A stretch of DNA of 64,000 nt, from positions 372,001 through 436,000 of the forward strand of contig NW_026527055.1 in the NCBI RefSeq assembly GCF_027744825.2. Reading direction: 5' to 3'. Below are positions 47,777 to 60,100 of the stretch, one piece after another. A model generated the notes under the pieces. That model did not search any database. It worked only from the letters and a program-made list of their open reading frames with translations, and was not told where the DNA came from. The DNA comes from Synchiropus splendidus (Eukaryota; Chordata; Actinopteri; Syngnathiformes; Callionymidae). Numbering within the stretch: position 1 is the stretch's first letter; every line of letters begins with the position of its first letter. A program made the position numbers and the translations under genes.

Positions 47777-50700
47777 AAGCTTCAGAACATGAAATTTTAA
47801 CCTCCCACTATAGCAGAAAGGGTCTTTCTAGTAGTTGCACATCAAATCTAAACTGTCTGAAGTGTTTTTCCAAAGTTATTAACACTTTTATGTTTGGCGT
47901 TCCGAAACCCACCTTATCTCAGGCTGAAAAGCGTTTTTGTGCATTGTGCCATAACTTTTCAGGGAAGCTTCAGAACATGAAATTTTAACCTCCCACTATA
48001 GCAGAAAGGGTCTTTCTAGTAGTTGCACATCAAATCTAAACTGTCTGAAGTGTTTTTCCAAAGTTATCAACACTTTTATGTTTGGCGTTCCGAAACCCAC
48101 CTTATCTCAGGCTGAAAAGCGTTTTTACGCATTGTGCCATAACTTTTCAGGGAAGCTTCAGAACATGAAATTTTAACCTCCCACTATAGCAGAAAGGGTC
48201 TTTCTAGTAGGTGCACATCAAATCTAAGCTGTCTGAAGTGTTTTTCGAAAGTTATCAACACTTTTATGTTTGGTGTTCCGAAACCCACCTTATCTCAGGC
48301 TGAAAAGCGTTTTTGTGCATTGTGCCATAACTTTTCAGGGAAGCTTCAGAACATGAAATTTTAACCTCCCACTATAGCAGAAAGGGTCTTTCTAGTAGTT
48401 GCACATCAAATCTAAGCTGTCTGAAGTGTTTTTCCAAAGTTATCAACACTTTTATGTTTGGCGTTCCGAAACCCACCTTATCACAGGCTGAAAAGCGTTT
48501 TTGTGCATTGTGCCATAACTTTTCAGGGAAGCTTCAGAACATGAAATTTTAACCTCCCACTATAGCAGAAAGGGTCTTTCTAGTAGTTGCACATCAAATC
48601 TAAACTGTCTAAAGTGTTTTTCCAAAGTTATCAACACTTTTATGTTTGGCGTTCCGAAACCAACCTTATCTCAGGCTGAAAAGCGTTTTTACGCATTGTG
48701 CCATAACTTTTCAGGGAAGCTTCAGAACATGAAATTTTAACCTCCCACTATAGCAGAAAGGGTCTTTCTAGTAGTTGCACATCAAATCTAAACTGTCTGA
48801 AGTGTTTTTCCAAAGTTATCAACACTTTTATGTTTGGCGTTCCGAAACCCACCTTATCTCAGGCTGAAAAGCGTTTTTGTGCATTGTGCCATAACTTTTC
48901 AGGGAAGCTTCAGAACATGAAATTTTAACCTCCCACTATAGCAGAAAGGGTCTTTCTAGTAGTTGCACATCAAATCTAAACTGTCTGAAGTGTTTTTCCA
49001 AAGTTATTAACACTTTTATGTTTGGCGTTCCGAAACCCACCTTATCTCAGGCTGAAAAGCGTTTTTGTGCATTGTGCCATAACTTTTCAGGGAAGCTTCA
49101 GAACATGAAATTTTAACCTCCCACTATAGCAGAAAGGGTTTTTCTAGTAGTTGCACATCAAATCTAAACTGTCTGAAGTGTTTTTCCAAAGTTATTAACA
49201 CTTTTATGTTTGGCGTTCCGAAACCCACCTTATCTCAGGCTGAAAAGCGTTTTTGTGCATTGTGCCATAACTTTTCAGGGAAGCTTCAGAACATGGAATT
49301 TTAACCTCCCACTATAGCAGAAAGGGTCTTTCTAGTAGTTGCACATCAAATCTAAACTGTCTGAAGTGTTTTTCCAAAGTTATCAACACTTTTATGTTTG
49401 GCGTTCCGAAACCCACCTTATCTCAGGCTGAAAAGCGTTTTTGTGCATTGTGCCATAACTTTTCAGGGAAGCTTCAGAACATGAAATTTTAACCTCCCAC
49501 TATAGCAGAAAGGGTCTTTCTAGTAGTTGCACATCAAATCTAAACTGTCTGAAGTGTTTTTCCAAAGTTATCAACACTTTTATGTTTGGCGTTCCGAAAC
49601 CCACCTTATCTCAGGCTGAAAAGCGTTTTTACGCATTGTGCCATAACTTTTCAGGGAAGCTTCAGAACATGAAATTTTAACCTCCCACTATAGCAGAAAG
49701 GGTCTTTCTAGTAGGTGCACATCAAATCTAAGCTGTCTGAAGTGTTTTTCGAAAGTTATCAACACTTTTATGTTTGGCGTTCCGAAACCCACCTTATCTC
49801 AGGCTGAAAAGCGTTTTTGTGCATTGTGCCATAACTTTTCAGGGAAGCTTCAGAACATGAAATTTTAACCTCCCACTATAGCAGAAAGGGTCTTTCTAGT
49901 AGTTGCACATCAAATCTAAACTGTCTGAAGTGTTTTTCCAAAGTTATCAACACTTTTATGTTTGGCGTTCCGAAACCCACCTTATCTCAGGCTGAAAAGC
50001 GTTTTTACGCATTGTGCCATAACTTTTCAGGGAAGCTTCAGAACATGAAATTGTAACCTCCCACTATAGCAGAAAGGGTCTTTCTAGTAGGTGCACATCA
50101 AATCTAAGCTCTCTGAAGTGTTTTTCGAAAGTTATCAACACTTTTATGTTTGGCGTTCCGAAACCCACCTTATCTCAGGCTGAAAAGCGTTTTTGTGCAT
50201 TGTGCCATAACTTTTCAGGAAAGCTTCAGAACATGAAATTTTAACCTCCCACTATAGCAGAAAGGGTCTTTCTAGTAGTTGCACATCAAATCTAAACTGT
50301 CTGAAGTGTTTTTCCAAAGTTATTAACACTTTTATGTTTGGCGTTCCGAAACCCACCTTATCTCAGGCTGAAAAGCGTTTTTGTGCATTGTGCCATAACT
50401 TTTCAGGGAAGCTTCAGAACATGAAATTTTAACCTCCCACTATAGCAGAAAGGGTCTTTCTAGTAGTTGCACATCAAATCTAAACTGTCTGAAGTGTTTT
50501 TCCAAAGTTATCAACACTTTTATGTTTGGCGTTCCGAAACCCACCTTATCTCAGTCTGAAAAGCGTTTTTACGCATTGTGCCATAACTTTTCAGGGAAGC
50601 TTCAGAACATGAAATTTTAACCTCCCACTATAGCAGAAAGGGTCTTTCTAGTAGGTGCACATCAAATCTAAGCTGTCTGAAGTGTTTTTCGAAAGTTATC

Positions 50701-53700
50701 AACACTTTTATGTTTGGCGTTCCGAAACCCACCTTATCTCAGGCTGAAAAGCGTTTTTGTGCATTGTGCCATAACTTTTCAGGGAAGCTTCAGAACATGA
50801 AATTTTAACCTCCCACTATAGCAGAAAGGGTCTTTCTAGTAGTTGCACATCAAATCTAAACTGTCTGAAGTGTTTTTCCAAAGTTATTAACACTTTTATG
50901 TTTGGCGTTCCGAAACCCACCTTATCTCAGGCTGAAAAGCGTTTTTGTGCATTGTGCCATAACTTTTCAGGGAAGCTTCAGAACATGAAATTTTAACCTC
51001 CCACTACAGCAGAAAGGGTCTTTCTAGTAGTTGCACATCAAATCTAAACTGTCTGAAGTGTTTTTCCAAAGTTATTAACACTTTTATGTTTTGCGTTCCG
51101 AAACCCACCTTATCTCAGGCTGAAAAGCGTTTTTGTGCATTGTGCCATAACTTTTCAGGGAAGCTTCAGAACATGAAATTTTAACCTCCCACTATAGCAG
51201 AAAGGGTCTTTCTAGTAGTTGCACATCAAATCTAAACTGTCTGAAGTGTTTTTCCAAAGATATCAACACTTTTATGTTTGGCGTTCCGAAACCCACCTTA
51301 TCTCAGGCTGAAAAGCGTTTTTACGCATTGTGCCATAACTTTTCAGGGAAGCTTCAGAACATGAAATTTTAACCTCCCACTATAGCAGAAAGGGTCTTTC
51401 TAGTAGGTGCACATCAAATCTAAGCTGTCTGAAGTGTTTTTCGAAAGTTATTAACACTTTTATGTTTGGCGTTCCGAAACCCACCTTATCTCAGGCTGAA
51501 AAGCGTTTTTGTGCATTGTGCCATAACTTTTCAGGGAAGCTTCAGAACATGAAATTTTAACCTCCCACTATAGCAGAAAGGGTCTTTCTAGTAGTTGCAC
51601 ATCAAATCTAAACTGTCTGAAGTGTTTTTCCAAAGTTATCAACACTTTTATGTTTGGCGTTCCGAAACCCACCTTATCTCAGGCTGAAAAGCGTTTTTAC
51701 GCATTGTGCCATAACTTTTCAGGGAAGCTTCAGAACATGAAATTTTAACCTCCCACTATAGCAGAAAGGGTCTTTCTAGTAGGTGCACATCAAATCTAAG
51801 CTGTCTGAAGTGTTTATCGAAAGTTATCAACACTTTTATGTTTGGTGTTCCGAAACCCACCTTATCTCAGGCTGAAAAGCGTTTTTGTGCATTGTGCCAT
51901 AACTTTTCAGGGAAGCTTCAGAACATGAAATTTTAACCTCCCACTATAGCAGAAAGGGTCTTTCTAGTAGTTGCACATCAAATCTAAGCTGTCTGAAGTG
52001 TTTTTCCAAAGTTATCAACACTTTTATGTTTGGCGTTCCGAAACCCACCTTATCTCAGGCTGAAAAGCGTTTTTGTGCATTGTGCCATAACTTTTCAGGA
52101 AAGCTTCAGAACATGAAATTTTAACCTCCCACTATAGCAGAAAGGGTCTTTCTAGTAGTTGCACATCAAATCTAAACTGTCTGAAGTGTTTTTCCAAAGT
52201 TATCAACACTTTTATGTTTGGCGTTCCGAAACCCACCTTATCTCAGGCTGAAAAGCGTTTTTACGCATTGTGCCATAACTTTTCAGGGAAGCTTCAGAAC
52301 ATGAAATTTTAACCTCCCACTATAGCAGAAAGGGTCTTTCTAGTAGGTGCACATCAAATCTAAGCTCTCTTAAGTGTTTTTCGAAAGTTATCAACACTTT
52401 TATGTTTGGCGTTCCGAAACCCACCTTATCTCAGGCTGAAAAGCGTTTTTGTGCATTGTGCCATAACTTTTCAGGAAAGCTTCAGAACATGAAATTTTAA
52501 CCTCCCACTATAGCAGAAAGGGTCTTTCTTGTAGGTGCACATCAAATCTAAGCTCTCTGAAGTGTTTTTCGAAAGTTATCAACACTTTTATGTTTGGCGT
52601 TCCGAAACCCACCTTATCTCAGGCTGAAAAGCGTTTTTGTGCATTGTGCCATAACTTTTCAGGGAAGCTTCAGAACATGAAATTTTAACCTCCCACTATA
52701 GCAGAAAGGGTCTTTCTTGTAGTTGCACATCAAATCTAAACTGTCTGAAGTGTTTTTCCAAAGTTATTAACACTTTTATGTTTGGCGTTCCGAAACCCAC
52801 CTTATCTCAGGCTGAAAAGCGTTTTTGTGCATTGTGCCATAACTTTTCAGGGAAGCTTCAGAACATGAAATTTTAACCTCCCACTATAGCAGAAAGGGTC
52901 TTTCTAGTAGTTGCACATCAAATCTAAACTGTCTGAAGTGTTTTTCCAAAGTTATCAACACTTTTATGTTTGGCGTTCCGAAACCCACCTTATCTCAGGC
53001 TGAAAAGCGTTTTTGTGCATTGTGCCATAACTTTTCAGGGAAGCTTCAGAACATGAAATTTTAACCTCCCACTATAGCAGAAAGGGTCTTTCTAGTAGTT
53101 GCACATCAAATCTAAGCTGTCTGAAGTGTTTTTCAAAAGTTATCAACACTTTTATGTTTGGCGTTCCGAAACCCACCTTATCTCAGGCTGAAAAGCGTTT
53201 TTGTGCATTTTGCCATAACTTTTCAGGAAAGCTTCAGAACATGAAATTTTAACCTCCCACTATAGCAGAAAGGGTCTTTCTAGTAGTTGCACATCAAATC
53301 TAAACTGTCTGAAGTGTTTTTCCAAAGTTATCAACACTTTTATGTTTGGCGTTCCGAAACCCACCTTATCTCAGGCTGAAAAGCGTTTTTACGCATTGTG
53401 CCATAACTTTTCAGATAAGCTTCAGAACATGAAATTTTAACCTCCCACTATAGCAGAAAGGGTCTTTCTAGTAGTTGCACATCAAATCTAAACTGTCTGA
53501 AGTGTTTTTCCAAAGTTATCAACACTTTTATGTTTGGCGTTCCGAAACCCACCTTATCTCAGGCTGAAAAGCGTTTTTGTGCATTGTGCCATAACTTTTC
53601 AGGGAAGCTTCAGAACATGAAATTTTAACCTCCCACTATAGCAGAAAGGGTCTTTCTAGTAGTTGCACATCAAATCTAAGCTGTCTGAAGTGTTTTTCAA

Positions 53701-54920
53701 AAGTTATCAACACTTTTATGTTTGGCGTTCCGAAACCCACCTTATCTCAGGCTGAAAAGCGTTTTTGTGCATTGTGCCATAACTTTTCAGGAAAGCTTCA
53801 GAACATGAAATTTTAACCTCCCACTATAGCAGAAAGGGTCTTTCTAGTAGTTGCACATCAAATCTAAACTGTCTGAAGTGTTTTTCCAAAGTTATCAACA
53901 CTTTTATGTTTGGCGTTCCGAAACCCACCTTATCTCAGGCTGAAAAGCGTTTTTACGCATTGTGCCATAACTTTTCAGGGAAGCTTCAGAACATGAAATT
54001 TTAACCTCCCACTATAGCAGAAAGGGTCTTTCTAGTAGGTGCACATCAAATCTAAGCTGTCTGAAGTGTTTTTCGAAAGTTATCAACACTTTAATGTTTG
54101 GCGTTCCGAAACCCACCTTATCTCAGGCTGAAAAGCGTTTTTGTGCATTGTGCCATAACTTTTCAGGGAAGTTTCAGAACATGAAATTTTAACCTCCCAC
54201 TATAGCAGAAAGGGTCTTTCTAGTAGTTGCACATCAAATCTAAGCTGTCTGAAGTGTTTTTCAAAAGTTATCAACACTTTTATGTTTGGCGTTCCGAAAC
54301 CCACCTTATCTCAGGCTGAAAAGCGTTTTTGTGCATTGTGCCATAACTTTTCAGGGAAGCTTCAGAACATGAAATTTTAACCTCCCACTATAGCAGAAAG
54401 GGTCTATCTAGTAGTTGCACATCAAATCTAAACTGTCTGAAGTGTTTTTCCAAAGTTATTAACACTTTTATGTTTGGCGTTCCGAAACCCACCTTATCTC
54501 AGGCTGAAAAGCGTTTTTGTGCATTGTGCCATAACTTTTCAGGGAAGCTTCAGAACATGAAATTTTAACCTCCCACTATAGCAGAAAGGGTCTTTCTAGT
54601 AGTTGCACATCAAATCTAAACTGTCTGAAGTGTTTTTCCAAAGTTATCAACACTTTTATGTTTGGCGTTCCGAAACCCACCTTATCTCAGGCTGAAAAGC
54701 GTTTTTGTGCATTGTGCCATAACTTTTCAGGGAAGCTTCAGAACATGAAATTTTAACCTCCCACTATAGCAGAAAGGGTCTTTCTAGTAGTTGCACATCA
54801 AATCTAAACTGTCTGAAGTGTTTTTCCAAAGTTATTAACACTTTTATGTTTGGCGTTCCGAAACCCACCTTATCTCAGGCTGAAAAGCGTTTTTGTGCAT
54901 TGTGCCATAACTTTTCAGGG
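47777..54920 (+). repeat. Array block 7, monomers 255-292
   Basis: Monomer order: A-B-C1-F-B-E-A-A-E-B-C1-B-C2-A-B-C1-A-A-B-C1v-B-C1-F-B-C2-C2-A-E-D-B-E-D-B-C1-D-A-E-A. C1v at 51349 has T104, otherwise an A-type base. B-C1-F at 47965 and 51537 share the rare GGTGTTCC change. No gene is present. Confidence 0.88.
47965..52100 (+). repeat. Nineteen-monomer-offset duplication (47965-48528 / 51537-52100)
   Basis: B-C1-F recurs 3572 bp apart, and both C1 members have GGTGTTCC instead of GGCGTTCC (T at 48274 and 51846). The change is a CpG transition and could have arisen twice; the matching B-C1-F-B context favours one origin. Confidence 0.65.
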
Positions 54921-57176
54921 AAGCTTCAGAACATGAAATTTTAACCTCCCACTATAGCAGAAAGGGTCTTTCTAGTAGTTGCACATCAAATCTAAACTGT
55001 CTGAAGTGTTTTTCCAAAGTTATTAACACTTTAATGTTTGGCGTTCCGAAACCCACCTTATCTCAGGCTGAAAAGCGTTTTTGTGCATTGTGCCATAACT
55101 TTTCAGGGAAGCTTCAGAACATGAAATTTTAACCTCCCACTACAGCAGAAAGGGTCTTTCTAGTAGTTGCACATGAAATCTAAACTGTCTGAAGTGTTTT
55201 TCCAAAGTTATTAACACTTTTATGTTTGGCGTTCCGAAACCCACCTTATCTCAGGCTGAAAAGCGTTTTTACGCATTGTGCCATAACTTTTCAGGGAAGC
55301 TTCAGAACATGAAATTTTAACCTCCCACTATAGCAGAAAGGGTCTTTCTAGTAGTTGCACATCAAATCTAAACTGTCTGAAGTGTTTTTCCAAAGTTATT
55401 AACACTTTTATGTTTGGCGTTCCGAAACCCACCTTATCTCAGGCTGAAAAGCGTTTTTGTGCATTGTGCCATAACTTTTCAGGGAAGCTTCAGAACATGA
55501 AATTTTAACCTCCCACTATAGCAGAAAGGGTCTTTCTAGTAGTTGCACATCAAATCTAAACTGTCTGAAGTGTTTTTCCAAAGTTATCAACACTTTTATG
55601 TTTGGCGTTCCGAAACCCACCTTATCTCAGGCTGAAAAGCGTTTTTACGCATTGTGCCATAACTTTTCAGGGAAGCTTCAGAACATGAAATTTTAACCTC
55701 CCACTATAGCAGAAAGGGTCTTTCTAGTAGGTGCACATCAAATCTAAGCTCTCTGAAGTGTTTTTCGAAAGTTATCAACACTTTTATGTTTGGCGTTCCG
55801 AAACCCACCTTATCTCAGGCTGAAAAGCGTTTTTGTGCATTGTGCCATAACTTTTCAGGGAAGCTTCAGAACATGAAATTTTAACCTCCCACTATAGCAG
55901 AAAGGGTCTTTCTAGTAGTTGCACATCAAATCTAAACTGTCTGAAGTGTTTTTCCAAAGTTATTAACACTTTTATGTTTGGCGTTCCGAAACCCACCTTA
56001 TCTCAGGCTGAAAAGCGTTTTTGTGCATTGTGCCATAACTTTTCAGGGAAGCTTCAGAACATGAAATTTTAACCTCCCACTATAGCAGAAAGGGTCTTTC
56101 TAGTAGTTGCACATCAAATCTAAACTGTCTGAAGTGTTTTTCCAAAGTTATTAACACTTTAATGTTTGGCGTTCCGAAACCCACCTTATCTCAGGCTGAA
56201 AAGCGTTTTTGTGCATTGTGCCATAACTTTTCAGGGAAGCTTCAGAACATGAAATTTTAACCTCCCACTACAGCAGAAAGGGTCTTTCTAGTAGTTGCAC
56301 ATGAAATCTAAACTGTCTGAAGTGTTTTTCCAAAGTTATTAACACTTTTATGTTTGGCGTTCCGAAACCCACCTTATCTCAGGCTGAAAAGCGTTTTTAC
56401 GCATTGTGCCATAACTTTTCAGGGAAGCTTCAGAACATGAAATTTTAACCTCCCACTATAGCAGAAAGGGTCTTTCTAGTAGTTGCACATCAAATCTAAA
56501 CTGTCTGAAGTGTTTTTCCAAAGTTATTAACACTTTTATGTTTGGCGTTCCGAAACCCACCTTATCTCAGGCTGAAAAGCGTTTTTGTGCATTGTGCCAT
56601 AACTTTTCAGGGAAGCTTCAGAACATGAAATTTTAACCTCCCACTATAGCAGAAAGGGTCTTTCTAGTAGTTGCACATCAAATCTAAACTGTCTGAAGTG
56701 TTTTTCCAAAGTTATCAACACTTTTATGTTTGGCGTTCCGAAACCCACCTTATCTCAGGCTGAAAAGCGTTTTTACGCATTGTGCCATAACTTTTCAGGG
56801 AAGCTTCAGAACATGAAATTTTAACCTCCCACTATAGCAGAAAGGGTCTTTCTAGTAGGTGCACATCAAATCTAAGCTCTCTGAAGTGTTTTTCGAAAGT
56901 TATCAACACTTTTATGTTTGGCGTTCCGAAACCCACCTTATCTCAGGCTGAAAAGCGTTTTTGTGCATTGTGCCATAACTTTTCAGGGAAGCTTCAGAAC
57001 ATGAAATTTTAACCTCCCACTATAGCAGAAAGGGTCTTTCTAGTAGTTGCACATCAAATCTAAACTGTCTGAAGTGTTTTTCCAAAGTTATTAACACTTT
57101 TATGTTTGGCGTTCCGAAACCCACCTTATCTCAGGCTGAAAAGCGTTTTTGTGCATTGTGCCATAACTTTTCAGGG
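54921..57176 (+). repeat. Six-monomer tandem duplication, copies apparently identical
   Basis: 54921-56048 and 56049-57176 each read A-x-A-B-C2-A. They share CTTTAATG in the first monomer, and CTACAGC, CATGAAATC and the unusual T104 plus AC163-164 combination in the second. I saw no difference between the two 1128 bp copies, so this looks like the most recent exchange in the window (or an assembly duplication). Confidence 0.88.
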
Positions 57177-60100
57177 AAGCTTCAGAACATGAAATTTTAA
57201 CCTCCCACTATAGCAGAAAGGGTCTTTCTAGTAGTTGCACATCAAATCTAAACTGTCTGAAGTGTTTTTCCAAAGTTATCAACACTTTTATGTTTGGCGT
57301 TCCGAAACCCACCTTATCTCAGGCTGAAAAGCGTTTTTGTGCATTGTGCCATAACTTTTCAGGGAAGCTTCAGAACATGAAAGTTTAACCTCCCACTATA
57401 GCAGAAAGGGTCTTTCTAGTAGTTGCACATCAAATCTAAGCTGTCTGAAGTGTTTTTCAAAAGTTATCAACACTTTTATGTTTGGCGTTCCGAAACCCAC
57501 CTTATCTCAGGCTGAAAAGCGTTTTTGTGCATTGTGCCATAACTTTTCAGGAAAGCTTCAGAACATGAAATTTTAACCTCCCACTATAGCAGAAAGGGTG
57601 TTTCTAGTAGTTGCACATCAAATCTAAACTGTCTGAAGTGTTTTTCCAAAGTTATCAACTCTTTTATGTTTGGCGTTCCGAAACCCACCTTATCTCAGGC
57701 TGAAAAGCGTTTTTACGCATTCTGCCATAACTTTTCAGGGAAGCTTCAGAACATGAAATTTTAACCTCCCACTATAGCAGAAAGGGTCTTTCTAGTAGGT
57801 GCACATCAAATCTAAGCTCTCTGAAGTGTTTTTCGAAAGTTATCAACACTTTTATGTTTGGCGTTCCGAAACCCACCTTATCTCAGGCTGAAAAGCGTTT
57901 TTATGCATTGTGCCATAACTTTTCAGGAAAGCTTCAGAACATGAAATTTTAACCTCCCACTATAGCAGAAAGTGTCTTTCTAGTAGTTGCACATCAAATA
58001 TAAACTGTCTGAAGTGTTTTTCCAAAGTTATTAACACTTTTATGTTTGGCGTTCCGAAACCCACCTTATCTCAGGCTGAAAAGCGTTTTTGTGCATTGTG
58101 CCATAACTTTTCAGGGAAGCTTCAGAACATGAAATTTTAACCTCCCACTATAGCAGAAAGGGTCTTTCTAGTAGTTGCACATCAAATCTAAACTGTCTGA
58201 AGTGTTTTTCCAAAGTTATTAACACTTTTATGTTTGGCGTTCCGAAACCCACCTTATCTCAGGCTGAAAAGCGTTTTTGTGCATTGTGCCATAACTTTTC
58301 AGGGAAGCTTCAGAACATGAAATTTTAACCTCCCACTATAGCAGAAAGGGTCTTTCTAGTAGTTGCACATCAAATCTAAACTGTCTGAAGTGTTTTTCCA
58401 AAGTTATCAACACTTTTATGTTTGGCGTTCCGAAACCCACCTTATCTCAGGCTGAAAAGCGTTTTTACGCATTGTGCCATAACTTTTCAGGGAAGCTTCA
58501 GAACATGAAATTTTAACCTCCCACTATAGCAGAAAGGGTCTTTCTAGTAGGTGCACATCAAATCTAAGCTGTCTGAAGTGTTTTTCGAAAGTTATCAACA
58601 CTTTTATGTTTGGCGTTCCGAAACCCACCTTATCTCAGGCTGAAAAGCGTTTTTGTGCATTGTGCCATAACTTTTCAGGGAAGCTTCAGAACATGAAATT
58701 TTAACCTCCCACTATAGCAGAAAGGGTCTTTCTAGTAGTTGCACATCAAATCTAAACTGTCTGAAGTGTTTTTCCAAAGTTATCAACACTTTTATGTTTG
58801 GCGTTCCGAAACCCACCTTATCTCAGGCTGAAAAGCGTTTTTACGCATTGTGCCATAACTTTTCAGGGAAGCTTCAGAACATGAAATTTTAACCTCCCAC
58901 TATAGCAGAAAGGGTCTTTCTAGTAGGTGCACATCAAATCTAAGCTCTCTGAAGTGTTTTTCGAAAGTTATCAACACTTTTATGTTTGGCGTTCCGAAAC
59001 CCACCTTATCTCAGGCTGAAAAGCGTTTTTGTGCATTGTGCCATAACTTTTCAGGGAAGCTTCAGAACATGAAATTTTAACCTCCCACTATAGCAGAAAG
59101 GGTCTTTCTAGTAGTTGCACATCAAATCTAAACTGTCTGAAGTGTTTTTCCAAAGTTATTAACACTTTTATGTTTGGCGTTCCGAAACCCACCTTATCTC
59201 AGGCTGAAAAGCGTTTTTGTGCATTGTGCCATAACTTTTCAGGGAAGCTTCAGAACATGAAATTTTAACCTCCCACTATAGCAGAAAGGGTCTTTCTAGT
59301 AGTTGCACATCAAATCTAAACTGTCTGAAGTGTTTTTCCAAAGTTATTAACACTTTTATGTTTGGCGTTCCGAAACCCACCTTATCTCAGGCTGAAAAGC
59401 GTTTTTGTGCATTGTGCCATAACTTTTCAGGGAAGCTTCAGAACATGAAATTTTAACCTCCCACTATAGCAGAAAGGGTCTTTCTAGTAGTTGCACATCA
59501 AATCTAAACTGTCTGAAGTGTTTTTCCAAAGTTATCAACACTTTTATGTTTGGCGTTCCGAAACCCACCTTATCTCAGGCTGAAAAGCGTTTTTGTGCAT
59601 TGTGCCATAACTTTTCAGGGAAGCTTCAGAACATGAGATTTTAACCTCCCACTATAGCAGAAAGGGTCTTTCTAGTAGTTGCACATCAAATCTAAGCTGT
59701 CTGAAGTGTTTTTCAAAAGTTATCAACACTTTTATGTTTGGCGTTCCGAAACCCACCTTATCTCAGGCTGAAAAGCGTTTTTGTGCATTGTGCCATAACT
59801 TTTCAGGAAAGCTTCAGAACATGAAATTTTAACCTCCCACTATAGCAGAAAGGTTCTTTCTAGTAGTTGCACATCAAATCTAAACTGTCTGAAGTGTTTT
59901 TCCAAAGTTATCAACACTTTTATGTTTGGCGTTCCGAAACCCACCTTATCTCAGGCTGAAAAGCGTTTTTGTGCATTGTGCCATAACTTTTCAGGGAAGC
60001 TTCAGAACATGAAATTTTAACCTCCCACTATAGCAGAAAGGGTCTTTCTAGTAGTTGCACATCAAATCTAAGCTGTCTGAAGTGTTTTTCAAAAGTTATC

